NCBI GenBank assembly: GCA_027422505.1
Contig: JAPQWV010000670.1
Location: forward strand, 124,001 to 188,000
Length of the DNA: 64,000 nucleotides
Source: Craterostigma plantagineum
Lineage: Eukaryota > Streptophyta > Magnoliopsida > Lamiales > Linderniaceae
Reading direction: 5' to 3'
Shown here: in pieces, positions 20,970-32,029 of the stretch
Layout: each line of letters begins with the position of its first letter
Position numbering within the stretch: the first letter of the stretch is position 1
The notes under the pieces: model-generated
Told to the model about the DNA's origin: nothing
Databases searched by the model: none
What the model saw: the letters and a program-made list of their open reading frames with translations, nothing else
Made by a program: the position numbers and the translations under genes

Positions 20970-23900
20970 TTCTCCCCCTTTGTGCTTGATTTTTCTTCCG
21001 TGCTGTCTGTCCTCGTCGGACATAGAACGACCTGCGCAAGCCCAGCGCATACTCAAAGTTCCTGAGCGTATTCCTCAGCTCCAGTCGCTCATGGATTTCA
21101 TCGAGCAGTTCCATCATGAGCGGCTGTTCTCTCACGAACCGGTGAATCCTCAGCACCGTCTCTCTGTTGATTTCTTCCAACCTCTGCTCTATGTTTTTCC
21201 TGATGACCTTGAGCGTCCCATCGTAAAATTTATGAATCTCAGTCTTCAGCATCAACCTGGTCTTCTTAGCGATTGGATTGTGGTAGGTGATGCCTAAGAC
21301 TGAGCTGATGTGCACGTGATTGTTGAGAAGCCCTTCGATCTCAGGTCCTTTATTCAGCGGAGCGGTCATGTTGACCTTCTTCATGTTGCTCCAAAGCCAT
21401 CTGAAGGTCGTGTGCAGCGAAGTACTTGACTTGGCGCATCATGAACTGGTAGAGTCCCTCGGGCCCTTCTTTCTTGATGAAGCCTTGAGGACCCATGTAC
21501 TTCTCCACATACAACTGGTAGAGGTTGTACACCTATCCGGTAGGGAGGTACGGTACGGTGTTGGAAGTCCTCCTTTAGCACAGAAGACGCTGAGTAACTG
21601 ACAAATTGTGGAGAGACTCTTGTAATGACTCTTCACTTGTCCTTTAGTCATCCCCATTCTCACATCCGGTCCAAGGTGGGTCAGCATCCAGAGGTACGCC
21701 ATTTTCTTCTGCTGATCCCAGTGAGAGATCCTCTAAGCTCGAGGTCATTCGGCTTCTTGACTTTGTTCGGTGACCACCAAATGTGTTCACGAACTTCTTC
21801 AAGGAAGGGAATTTCGATCCTGATGTTTTGCCACGGCGCATCGATCCGAACGGTCCCTGGCGTTAGTCTTGTGGGGGAATCCGCTCGTTGCGCAATCAAC
21901 TATGGAAGCTCTGTGGGATCTTGTTCATGATCTTCACCTTCCTGAAGCTCTTCGTCTTCTATCAGCACAAGGTCCACCGAAGCTTGCTGCAAGAAGTGGC
22001 GAACGTCCTTGAGCCGTTGTCTCTGATGCTCGTCGGGCATGGAATGGGTCATCCACTTCGAAGATGTACTTGTCAAGGAACTCGTGTGGATTGACACCAT
22101 GTCATGATGATCCCGTTTGGTCTGGAGCGGCTGAGGGAGTAGCTTGAGTTTGAGCCAGGGCCACGAGCATGGCGACACTTGCTTCTTCTTCCAGAAGCAA
22201 GGGGCTTGTGAGGGTCGTTGGTGTGGGCGAATGCGTCCTTAGGGAAAATGATGGTGGGTCGATGTGGGTTAGAGTGGTGGTGCGGTGCGTGGTGTGGGTT
22301 GTTTGGGTTGTTTGCGTGGTGGTTTGGGTTTGTCCTGCTCCAGCGCATGTCTGCGTTGCGCCTTGTCTTTGACCTTCGCCTTGGCCACTCGATGAGGTCC
22401 TAGGACTTTTCTCCCCCTCATAACGATCCTGATCGTCGGGATCGTCATGTCATCGTCGTGTACGGGAGCCTTGACCTTGGCATGATTGAGTAGGTGGCTC
22501 AGGGTGGTCCACGAGACGTCGGTATAGAGATTCTTCCAGAGGAGTTCGGGTGGGAAGGCCTATAAGGTGGGCGAGGATATCGTGGAGCTGGGTGATGGGT
22601 ATGGTATATGGATTGATGAGGATTGAGGAGTCTGCGAGTGGGTCGGTGGGAGTGGGTTGTGGGGTTGGATTAGCTTGTGCTGAAGGGCCCTCGGAGATGG
22701 GTGCTTTCCCAGTATCGCGTCGGGACGTCTCGATGGCGGCCAGCACTCTCTCCATCATTTTGTCTTCTAAAAATTGGATGGCCGCAGAGAGAGCTATCTG
22801 GAACTGAGCTTCAGTCACAACCTGGACGGACGCCTACGTCGTTGATGGACCAGGTCGACAGATGTCGCCTGTTGGCAACCCTTGACCAGGCTGGCTCGTA
22901 GTCACTAGGATTCTCCTCTATGGGTGTTGCGGTAGAATCTGTTTGAACCAGCGAACCAGACACCGGTAGGCTGTGTTGCGGCTCAAGATTGAGCGATGAG
23001 GTGTTCGCAGCACTTTGAGTGATGGCTGGGGTCGTGTCTGGTGCGGTGGTGATGGTGGTGAAGATGGACTCTAGTTGTATGCTTAGTCTTTTTGGAGTCC
23101 GTCTTATTAGTTGAATCTCCTTATCAGACTCCGTGCCGGATGAGGTGGCTGTGAGGAGAAGGTTCACGTTCAATGTCCTCACGAGTCCGTCAATGGTGGA
23201 AGTGAGCTTTGCCCCGCTTCTGCCTCGGGCTATGCTTCTTGTTGAAGAACCTCCTCAATGGGCTCTTCGACCACGCCTACATGGACAGGCACTTCCACTT
23301 GGAGCTCCTGATTTTGATCTTCAGCTTCCATTTCGAGAGCCACCTCGTCGATCATCGTGGCATCCAGATCTGGTAGCTGAGTTTCTTGGACTAGAGGTTA
23401 CTGTTCAAGCTCCAGTGCCACTGCATCGATCATCGTGTCATCAGGGCTTGGGTGTTGTTGTTGGTGAGGGCTAACTGCGAAATCTGATCATCTATTCCGT
23501 CAAATGATTCTCCCGACAGTATCGTTGATATTCATCTCCCGAGTGGTCGGCGAGACGAAGCAGCTCAAACGGAATCGGCATCGATGGCTGATCTAAGTCC
23601 GTGAGCTTTGGGTGGTGGAAAAATTTTAGCCGTGGTGGTTGGTAGTTTCCTCCAGGAGGCAAGCGAGGAATGCTCTCGTGTATCTCCATGAGTTGTCGGA
23701 TGATAACAGAGAACCACCTCGCATACGGCACGTTCTTCGACCTATTGTTCTCCTTTTGTCTGATCTGCTCTGCTAGATCGTTCCAGATCAGTTGGGCGAA
23801 ATCGTAATTCCGTGAGAACATGATTCCATGAAATATCCGGAGAATGTTGCCGTTGCCTTTGTCGAAGCCCGTGTGCTTCGGGGATAGACAGTTGTTAAAT

Positions 23901-24348
23901 CCGAAGAGTGTCTTCCATGAATGAGGAATCCCGTTGCTCTGCATCTGCGCGAGTTTGATGAGAGGCGGATGGTATCCCATTTGGAGGAAATCTTGAACCA
24001 ACTTAGCATCTGTTGGCAAGGGGTCATAGTTGTGGCTGAAGGAAGGTCGAGGACGAGCCCAAAGTCATTCTTGTTCATATTAATGTGTCTCGTTCCTATC
24101 ACAGAAGTAAAGCTGTACGCTTCTTCAACGACATGACTCTTGATCATCCCCCAAAACTGCTGGAGATAGACCATTGGCACCGAGGCTGTCACTGTTAGTG
24201 CATGCCACAGGGAATGACCTTGTCAAATGGACACAATAATCTCGTCCGGACACCTGAAGGTGGTCAGGTCTAGCTGAAAATTGGTGTCCTGAACTTTGAG
24301 ATACAAGTTCTTATCGTAAATGTGGTTACATGCAGGATAGTGGTCCAT
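20965..24348 (-). pseudogene. Copia A extra ORF (position of the env-like gene), broken
   Basis: About 1,128 codons lie between an ATG at 24,348 (MDHYPACNHIYD) and a TAG at 20,965-20,967, broken by many frame changes. The order of blocks matches copy B. First comes an N-terminal domain with IWHALTVTASVPMVYLQQ-like and GTRHINMNKN motifs, NNCLSPKHTGFDKGNGNILR and VPYARWFSVIIRQLMEIHES. A Ser/Pro/Thr-rich centre follows (22,100-23,180), then MKKVNMTAPLNKGPEIEGLL and a helical C-terminus (IEQRLEEINRETVLRIHRFV). I see no membrane segment, signal peptide or catalytic motif. The N-terminal block resembles ORFs found after RNase H in other plant copia elements. Its function is unknown, and 'env-like' refers only to its position. 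Confidence 0.75.
20970..20981 (-). other. Polypurine tract of copia A
   Basis: On the minus strand this reads AAGGGGGAGAA immediately before the LTR start TGTAGAATA. It is the expected plus-strand primer. It is also coding: it is read as Arg-Gly-Arg in the last codons of the extra ORF. Confidence 0.88.
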
Positions 24349-25439
24349 CGGAAAATTTATTAAGAAAAACAAATCATTAGTTCAAGAATTTAAATTGTGT
24401 CGAAATTAATTTGACGAATATATGAATCCGCACATAGGTATACGAAAATGAACATTGAAGAGATAATGACATTTCGACAATTGTATGTAAGTTATATGGA
24501 ATGTTAGTAGAAATTTTACTAAGTGTTTAATGTCACTGTTCACTCCGTCCTTTTTATCGTGCGAGAAATGAAATTCTCAATTTAGTCTCCTAAGTGCGAA
24601 TTTCTAATTAAATCTCCGCTTAATTTTGCAATCGAAAATTTTATTCGCTATGTTTCGCTACAGTGGAAAGGATCTAAGTGTTTGAACTAAAAACGTGGTA
24701 CTGTAGGCGAGAAATTTTACGATCGAGAAAAATTTTCGTGTAAATTTACGATCGAGAAAATTTATTTCCGTGTAAATTTATGATCGAAAAATTTTTCGCG
24801 CATTAATAAAATTTTCGTCGTGAAAGTTATCGAGCGAGAAAGTATTTCGATTTAAAATAGTTTTTTTTTCTCTGTGAAATTTTACGATCGAGAAAATTAA
24901 CAGCGAGAAACTTGGTGACTCGCCGAGAAAATTTTAGATCGATAAAAATCATTACTTTGCATATTTGCGATCAAGAAATTTTATCTGCGATCGAGAAATT
25001 TTATCGTCGACAAATTAATTTTGTCGCCGCTAAAATTTTCGACCGAGAACGAAATTGAAATCGAAATTACTGTTTGTGATTGTAAGTTTTGCGCGCGAAA
25101 CTTATATTGCACCTATTTTTGATCTATTTCGTTCAGTAGTCTTTTCGCTCGCACAAAATCGAAATTCAATTTCTCGGTTGTAATTATTTTTCGAACTACG
25201 TTATCTATCTTAACGACTAAGTCAAAAAAAAAAATTTTAGCGATCGAAAAACTATCACAATGCAAACAGTAGATCAATTGAAATTCAATTGACACTGTTT
25301 TCGAGCGAGAAAGTTCTTGACGCCTTTTAACGTTTGAAAACCCAGTTTAGTCTTATCACGAAATCAATCTTTAAGAACGCAGAATCGAAACAATATATTC
25401 CCAGAAATCTTAGAAGACTCAGAAACTATCTTAAATTCC
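24349..25439 (-). other. Copia A non-coding spacer, distal part
   Basis: There is no ORF with a recognisable product. From about 24,690 to 25,310 the sequence repeats the words gatcgagaaa, gcgagaaat and aaatttttcg many times, often centred on the palindrome cgatcg. The equivalent spacer in copy B (49,586-51,260) has the same character. Near its end (gaaactatcttaa at 25,430) it is interrupted by the LINE. Confidence 0.7.
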
Positions 25440-25442
25440 ACT

Positions 25443-25898
25443 GCGGATGCATGGTCGTTGGCTAGGGTTTCGCTCACTGATGCGCTGATTCCAGGTTCGT
25501 CCCTACACGTCAAGGCCAACGCCGAATCGTCGTCGCCCTCGACGTCGTTTGCTGATGTAGTGGTGGGGAAAGCTAGGGCTGATACGACATCCCACAACGT
25601 GGGTATACGGGGAGAGAGAAGGGACCAAGCACGGTTAGCGCTTGACTATGTGGCGCCTAAGTCGACAAATGCTGGTATATCCGTTGTGGCCCCTACCTGG
25701 GACGTGGCAAAACAAGGGATTGCAAGGTGGACCATACCTTGGTTGGATATTTCCTTGGGCCGAAACCATACTTCCCATTCGTCGACCGGTTTGTGAGGGC
25801 ACGATGGACTGGCTTGGTGGAGGTTCGAGCCACTAGAAATGGTTTTTTCCGGTTTCGCTTTGAATCGGCCACGTCTATGACTGAAGTGTTGGAAGGTG
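25443..25898 (+). pseudogene. LINE ORF1, 5' part
   Basis: Plus-strand translation: SFADVVVGKARADTTSH, DYVAPKSTNAGISVVAPTWD, then a frame change near 25,728 and HTLVGYFLGPKPYFPFVDRF followed by VRARWTGLVEVRATRNGFFR and FRFESATSMTEVLEG. This is the DUF4283 RNA-binding-like domain that forms the core of plant L1 ORF1 proteins. The reading stops at the insertion of the ORF1-only element and resumes at 27,480. The N-terminus is missing or unrecognisable. Confidence 0.85.
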
Positions 25899-27395
25899 AT
25901 AGCCATGACCAAACTAGCTAGGCCTGATTTGACTTCCTTCATTGGGGAGGCCCACTCTCCAACTGGGCCTTCTATTATTGGGCCGAACAAGAACACTAGC
26001 CCGGCAAGCTCAAGTGCTGACATGGGCTTGGCGATGAAAGCGGGGACCACAGGGCCGACCAAAAACACTAGCCCGGCTAGCTCTAGCGCTGATATGGGGA
26101 CCACAGGGCCGATGTCGATTGCGGATGCTGATGCTGCGATGGTGGCGATTGAGAAGCCCCGCCATGACGATTCTGCCCCATCCCTTTCGACTGTTACCGC
26201 GCCTGGGCCCAAGCATACGCCGGCGACTGATGGCTCACCAAAACAGTTCCACAGCCCATTCGGGGCGGCGCACCAACCTGGACTACCTTACCCTGGCCCA
26301 TCATTCTCTGATGTTGTTCTTGGCACTAATAGCAATCGGCTTCTCACTGGCCGTGGAGGGTCACCGAGCTCGGCTCGACTCCCCCTATCTTACACGGCGC
26401 CCACTGTCGTTGATGGTATTGCGGCGGCTCGGCCCTCTTGGGAAGTTGCTCAACAAGGCGTCACTAGGTGGGAGCACACGCTTGTCGGGTATTTCCTTGG
26501 GAAGCGACCGTACTTCCCTCATGTGGAACGGTATGTCAGGGCTATTTGGAAGAACCTTGTCGAGGTTAGATCGACGATTAATGGGTTTTTCATGTTTCGT
26601 TTTAGCACAGAGGAGGCCACTGCAGTGGCTTTGGATGGCGGTCCGTGGCTCTTACAGGGACAGCCTCTCTTTCTCAAGAAGTGGCGTACGGGTTTTTCGT
26701 TTGAAAAGAAACCGCATACGGCTGTCCCGCTTTGGGTTCGACTCCGGAACGTCCCAACGGAATTTTGGACACAAGCCGGTTTGGGAATCATTGCAAGTGT
26801 GCTTGGGAAGCCTCTATTTGCGGACGCTGTGACGGCTCGGGAGGAACGCCTTGAGTATGCTAGGGTGTGCATTGAAATTGCTCTGGCGGACCCTTTGATT
26901 GAGCGGTTCAACGTCCACATCCCAACTAAGGATGGTGGCTCCTCGGGTGTTGTGCCCGTTAGTGTTGAATATGAGTGGCGGCCTTGTAAGTGCTCGTCAT
27001 GCGACTCTTGGGCCCATAGTACCGCGGCTTGCCCTACCAACCGGCCGAAACCACCACCTAAGAACTCGGCCAAGAACCACACTCACATCCAGGCGCCTCG
27101 GCCGACAAGGCCGATTATGGTGGCGCCTCCAAGTCGAGAAGGTAATCGCTTGGCTGCCAAGGGTAAAGCCATTGTTACTGAGGCGGCCAACATGGAGGGC
27201 CTTGTGGGGGACGGCAAGAAACGCACTTCTACCCCTATTTTCGAACATGATAAGCGTTCGAGTAGACCTAGCAATGACGATGCATCCGGTAGCGAGGTTG
27301 TTGAGACACACTATCACAACATGTTTGAGGTTCTTGCTACTTTCGAGACGACGGACAATGATGCTGATGCCGATCCTCACGTTGACGTTGGATGA
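25896..27395 (+). CDS. ORF1 protein of half-LINE copy 1 (DUF4283, zinc knuckle)
   Basis: This is an uninterrupted frame of 499 codons. The N-terminal ~190 residues are Ser/Pro/Ala-rich. PSWEVAQQGVTRWEHTLVGY through GGPWLLQGQPLFLKKW and FWTQAGLGIIASVLGKPLFA is a DUF4283 domain. CSSCDSWAHSTAACP is a CX2CX4HX4C zinc knuckle (zf-CCHC_4 type), followed by a basic tail and a conserved C-terminus (VVETHYHNMFEVLATFE). Its start corresponds to about residue 195 of the 674-residue copy 2, so the ATG at 25,896 is an internal methionine context and the N-terminus is truncated. The likely role is nucleic-acid binding in a LINE ribonucleoprotein. There is no endonuclease or polymerase. Confidence 0.8.
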   Translation: MIAMTKLARPDLTSFIGEAHSPTGPSIIGPNKNTSPASSSADMGLAMKAGTTGPTKNTSPASSSADMGTTGPMSIADADAAMVAIEKPRHDDSAPSLSTVTAPGPKHTPATDGSPKQFHSPFGAAHQPGLPYPGPSFSDVVLGTNSNRLLTGRGGSPSSARLPLSYTAPTVVDGIAAARPSWEVAQQGVTRWEHTLVGYFLGKRPYFPHVERYVRAIWKNLVEVRSTINGFFMFRFSTEEATAVALDGGPWLLQGQPLFLKKWRTGFSFEKKPHTAVPLWVRLRNVPTEFWTQAGLGIIASVLGKPLFADAVTAREERLEYARVCIEIALADPLIERFNVHIPTKDGGSSGVVPVSVEYEWRPCKCSSCDSWAHSTAACPTNRPKPPPKNSAKNHTHIQAPRPTRPIMVAPPSREGNRLAAKGKAIVTEAANMEGLVGDGKKRTSTPIFEHDKRSSRPSNDDASGSEVVETHYHNMFEVLATFETTDNDADADPHVDVG

Positions 27396-27464
27396 TATGG
27401 CTGGAAATGTTTGGTAGTTGTTTGTTGTTGCGTTTGGACTTGTTTTTGCTTTGCCCTAAAAAAA
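25899..27464 (+). mobile_element. ORF1-only LINE-like element ('half-LINE'), copy 1, 5'-truncated
   Basis: It is flanked by a 15-bp direct repeat (aagtgttggaaggtg at 25,884-25,898 and 27,465-27,479) and ends in an A-run at 27,458-27,466. It contains almost only ORF1 coding sequence plus a ~70-bp 3' UTR (ttgcgtttggacttg, then tttgccct before the A-run). Copy 2 (36,905-39,415) has the same 3' end and no ORF2 either. So the family ends at ORF1, and the absence of ORF2 is not due to the usual 5' truncation, which would remove ORF1 first. Confidence 0.88.
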
Positions 27465-27479
27465 AAGTGTTGGAAGGTG

Positions 27480-28315
27480 GCCCGTGGCTCTTGCATGGCC
27501 AACCGCTGTTCTTAGAAGTGTGGCGTCCTGGAATGTCGCTGGATAGGAAGGATCTCGTGGAGGTTCCCTTTTGGGTGAAACTGTGGAATGTGCCAAGTGA
27601 ATTTTGGACTAAAGCGGGGTTGGGTGTGGTAGCTAGTGGTGTTGGTAGGCCTTTATTTGCCGATGGGATTACGGCCAAAGGAGAGCGTATTGATTATGCG
27701 CGTGTTTGCATCATGAAGCTGCTTGACACGCCGTTTGTTGAGAAAGTGGAAATTGAGATCCCAACTGCCGAAGGATGTGTATCGGGTACGGTTTTGGTGA
27801 GGGTTGAATACGAGTGGAGGCCGACTAGGTGCAGCCACTGTGCGACATGGGCCCATTGGGACACACAATGCCCCAAGAGGCAACCAAGCCCGGCGCCTCT
27901 TCGAAAGCCTAATACGCCGGGGCCGAGACAGAAACACCCGACAACTGGTCGGCCAGCCCCTCCCGATGCTCGTGTGGTGGTTCATGATAGACCACGTATT
28001 CAAGGACCGCCTCGTGACCATTCACGACAAGGTCGAGGCCGGGCTCCCCAAGCTGAGTGGAGACAAATTGGTGCCCATGTCAAGGCGGTGCAGATAGCGC
28101 CGAGTATGGCGAATCCAAGGTCGGATCAGTCCGCCCATACGGGGGTACAGGCGTCCGCGTCTGGCTCTTCTCCACGGCGGGCGGTCGACGAACAGCAAGT
28201 TGACCAAAAATCCTTTGCCTTATTGCGGGATTTTAATGATGAGGAGGATGTTGATAAGGTTTCTCACGTTAAGGGCCCTAAAGCAAACGCAGCCCTACAT
28301 GGGGCTCATTCATAA
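27480..28315 (+). pseudogene. LINE ORF1, 3' part (DUF4283 end, zinc knuckle)
   Basis: The frame resumes after the insertion with GGPWLLHGQPLFLEVW, PFWVKLWNVPSEFWTKAGLG and GRPLFADGITAKGERIDYAR (end of DUF4283). The zinc knuckle CSHCATWAHWDTQC follows, then a long basic Pro/Arg-rich tail (DRPRIQGPPRDHSRQGRGRA). It ends SFALLRDFNDEEDVDKV ... and TAA at 28,313-28,315. The stop overlaps the ORF2 start as TAATG. The 3' part itself is open; the break lies upstream (frame change near 25,728 and the inserted element). Confidence 0.88.
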
Positions 28316-31300
28316 TGCCGATTGGGTCTTGGAACGTGCGTGGTCTTAACCGACAAGACCACAGGAGGGCGGTGGGGGATTGGATTGCCCGTGGGGGGTT
28401 GCGCATTGTTGGTCTTCTGGAGACGCGGGTGGCTGCGTCGAACGCAGCCCACATTTTAGAGGCTATTCGACCGCGTTGGGCCTGGTTCTTTGACTATGAT
28501 GATGGTCCGGCTACTCGCATTTGGGTTTGCTTCACGTCACAATTGTCGCGAAATCTGCTCAGGCTGTTCATTGTCGCGTGGAACAGCTTGATACGCGTGA
28601 ACATGCGTTTATCTGGTTCGTGTATGGGAAATCACGAAGGGAGGATAGAGTGGCCCTTTGGGATGAGCTGATTCAGTTTTCAGCGTTGCGAGTTGAGGAT
28701 GCGTGGGTAGTGGCGGGGGATTTCAACACTATCTTGCATGCGAGTGAGGGGCGTGGGGGTGCACCTCAAGCACGGGATATGGCTGATTTTCAGGCATGTC
28801 TCCTACAGGCCGAACTTATGATGCTGCCGTCGATGGGCCAGGAATTCACGTGGTATAATCAGCAACGGGCTCTGGCAGGCATCTGGAGGAAGTTGGATCG
28901 CATGCTCGGCAACCCACAGTGGTTTGCTCGCTGGCCAGATACGTTTTATCGGTGTGAACTCCCTTTCACATCGGATCATTCGCCACTGTCATTGGGGGTG
29001 TCAGCGCCGAGACCACGCGGTGTGAGTTTTCGTTTTGAGAACTTTCTTACTAAGGAGGAGGGCTTTTTGGAACATGTTCAGCGTGTTTGGAGTATCCCCA
29101 TGGCGGGGTTTCCTATGTATGTGTTGGTCCAGCGGCTCAAGTTGTTGAAGCCCATTTTCATGCACATGCGACGTGTAAAGGGAGACTTTGCTGCAAATGT
29201 TGCGGACGCATTACGCTTCTTGGGGATTGCACAGAATTCGCAGCGAAATATCCCCTAGAGATTATGTTTCATGATCTTGAACGGCATTGTCGGTTTCTCT
29301 ACGCTAGGGCTGTCGATGTAGAGCATACGGCGTTATCCCAAAGGGCCAAGCTTGCTTGGCTCAAGGATGGCGATCAATGCTCATCTTACTTCTTCAGGAA
29401 GGTGGCGGTTCTTCGAGCGACTAATCGAATCATCTCATTGGAAGGCCCAACTGGAGACCTACTTAATACGCCAGAAGAGGTGGAAGGGGAGTTACTGGGG
29501 TTTTATCAGGAATTACTTGGCACATCCGCACGAGCGTCACCGGTGGACATGGCCGAGGTACAGGGGGCTATCACGCGTAAGCTCTCCCCAGCTACGTCCT
29601 TAGACATGGTCCGCCCAGTTGAAGACCTTGAGGTGAAACATGCGCTATTCTCTATGGGGGATGAGAAGGCGCCGGGGCCTGATGGGTATACAGCCGCTTT
29701 CTTCAAAGTGGCTTGGGGGACGGTCGGCCCTGATGTGATACGAGCGACTAAGGATTTCGTCGCTACGGGCCGCCTACTTAAGGGGCTTAATAGTACGCTT
29801 ATCACGGTCATACCTAAGTGTGAGTCGCCACGTCGATCGAAAGACTTCCGTCCCATATCGTGCTGCAACGTCCTATACAAAATAATTTCGAAGGTTTTGG
29901 CTAATCGGTTGAAATCAGTGCTGGGAGAGCTGGTCCACGCATCGCAGACGGCATTTATACCTGGAAGGTGCATCAGTGATAATATACTTCTGGCACAGGA
30001 ACTTTGCCTAGGGTACACCAGCAAAGGCCGTCCCCCACGGGCTATGCTTAAGGTCGATCTAGCCAAGGCCTATGATAAGGTGGAATGGAGTTTTTTGCTG
30101 GCGACGATGCAGGCGATGGGATTCCACCCACGATATATTGAGTGGATACGGAGCTGCTTGACAACGACCACTTTTTCCATCAACCTTAATGGGAGACCGG
30201 CAGGGTTCTTTGCTGGAAAGAGAGGAATGCGCCAAGGGGACCCCATTTCACCATACCTCTTCACCCTCGTCATGGAGGTGCTCCATGGCCTTGTGGAGTG
30301 TCATATATAGGCGGAACCGCGCTTTCGCTATCACTGGCGTTGTGAGACCACTTCGCTCCCCATGTTGGCCTTCGCGGATGATCTCCTCCTTTTCTGCCAT
30401 GCAGATCCTATCTCTGTAGGGGTGCTGAAGGAGGCTCTGATGACATTCTCTCAGCTGTCTGGGTTACACCCTAATCCGGACAAGAGTGAGGTTTACATTT
30501 CACGGAGGGCGGAGGGCATCAAGGCCCAGCTACTGTCTATGACGGGATTTTGCGCAGGCCGCCTGCCAGTGCGTTACTTGGGGGTCCCACTGATTGCTTC
30601 ACGCCTGACTCTCAGTGACTGTGCACCACTGTTGCAGCGGGTGGATTCTCGTCTAGGATCGTGGCTGAATCAGTCACTATCTTACGTGGGTAGGGTGCAG
30701 CTCATTAAATCTGTCCTTCAGGCTTTACACGTCTATTGGTCTGGGGTCTTCTTGCTGCCCAAGGGAATCATCCGTGCCTTGGAAGCACGATTTCGCCGAT
30801 TCTTGTGGGGTGGTGCCTCGGCCAAGGTAGCTTGGGATGATGTTTGTCTGCCAGTTAATGAGGGCGGGTTGGGGATTCGCTCGATCGCTAATGACAATAG
30901 GGCTCTTCTGGTACAGCTTCTATGGAGGGTGATCAGCCGGCCTGCTGACTCGATCTGGGTGGAGTGGTTGTACAGCACACGACTGCATACGCGATCGCTT
31001 TGGACCATCACCATCTCGGCTAACACTGATGCAGTTAAGGCAGGTGATTCTACCCTTCATTGATTTTTCTATTGGGAATGGTTCGTCGTTGTTATTATGG
31101 GAAGACCCATGGCTACGGGCTGTCCCATTATTGGAGAGCTATCCTAGAGGCCCACTGCGATGGGGCTGCCAGCAGGGACCCGCCTAAGCTCTGTCATCGA
31201 CCACCAAGGCTGGAATTGGCCAGGACAGTCGGCGGTGGAGTATTTGGATTTTAGTCCGCACCTTCCACGGGTTCAGCCTAATCAGACCGATGCTATTTGT

Positions 31301-31888
31301 TGGAAGGGAGCGCCAGATGGCCGACCGACGACACGACTGATTAGGGAGTCCTTACGAGTACGAAGGCCTATTGTACCTTGGGCGTCCTTGTTTGGGGGGC
31401 CTTTGAAGATCCCTCGACATGAGGTCATACTGTGGTTTGCCATCCGTGATCGTTTATCGACTAGAGATAAGGCCTGGGTGGCACAGCGCGCTGGAACCCC
31501 TGCTTGTGTTCTCTGTGACGCGCTGCATGCTGAGACTGTGCAACATTTATTTTTTGTTTGTCGATTCTCACGCGACTGTGTTCGGATGCTGAGGCAGAAG
31601 ATCAGGTGGGGATGGCCGTATCGGGACTGGGGGCAGGGTATACGGTGGGCTGCATTGCGATGGCGTGGCCATCATCTCCTACAGTTCGCCTACCGTCACG
31701 TCCTTGCTTCGTTGGTATATCACATTTGGCAGGCACGCAACAAGCGCTGGAAGGAGGGGGCTATCACGACTCCAGATAGGCTGGTTGCTGTTGTCCTCGA
31801 TATGGTTTGTATGTGGCTTACTGGGACATCGCCCAAGTTCAATCTACAGAGAGCAGCCATTCGACGTCTCTGGCGAGTAGCTTGGTAG
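28315..31888 (+). pseudogene. LINE ORF2: endonuclease, reverse transcriptase, zf-RVT
   Basis: It starts ATGCCGATTGGGTCTTGGAA (MPIGSWNVRGLNRQ), the usual AP-endonuclease opening; LLETRV, VVAGDFNTIL and FTSDHSPL are further endonuclease motifs. RT blocks follow: GPDGYTAAFFK, FRPISCCNVLYKIISKVLAN, MLKVDLAKAYDKVEW, GMRQGDPISPYLF and FADDLLLFC (the catalytic ADD). Then come YLGVPL, an RLGSW-like region and zf-RVT (VPWASLFGGPLKIPRHEVIL, CVLCDALHAETVQHLFFVC). Frame changes near 28,555, 29,240, 30,305 and 31,060-31,160 separate the domains, so it is not functional. The catalytic motifs themselves remain readable. The terminus (RRLWRVAW, TAG at 31,886) matches the LINE fragment at 10.4 kb. Confidence 0.93.
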
Positions 31889-32029
31889 TGAGTTGGATGT
31901 TTTAGCTTTCATTTTGTTGGTCTATGCCAGTAGTCTGTTACTGGTTTGCACGTGAGGAGTCACACCCTCACTCATCTGTACATTTACCCCCTTTATGTAT
32001 ATACACGGAACTTACTCCAAAAAAAAAAT

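Larger units (their letters stand above)
25440..32029 (+). mobile_element. L1-type LINE inserted in copia A
   Basis: A plus-strand non-LTR retrotransposon has ORF1 (interrupted by an ORF1-only element at 25,899-27,464), ORF2 with endonuclease, reverse transcriptase and zf-RVT domains, a ~130-bp 3' UTR and an A-run at 32,020-32,030. Its left edge is set where the match to the copia B spacer stops (gaaactatcttaa). ORF1 appears to begin mid-protein, so the element is probably 5'-truncated. I could not find a convincing target duplication, possibly because of the truncation or small deletions. Confidence 0.88.

Noticed and set aside
22169..22807. Plus-strand Val/Gly/Trp-rich ORFs overlapping the copia A extra ORF
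   Set aside because: They are the antisense of the Pro/His/Asn-rich centre of the extra ORF; the same happens at 47,675-48,323 in copy B.
26119..27417. Long plus- and minus-strand ORFs overlapping the half-LINE copy 1 ORF (for example 26,119-26,832 and 26,519-27,082)
   Set aside because: Shadow frames of a GC-rich coding sequence. The frame at 25,896-27,395 has the DUF4283 domain and zinc knuckle; the others have Arg/Ser-rich nonsense.
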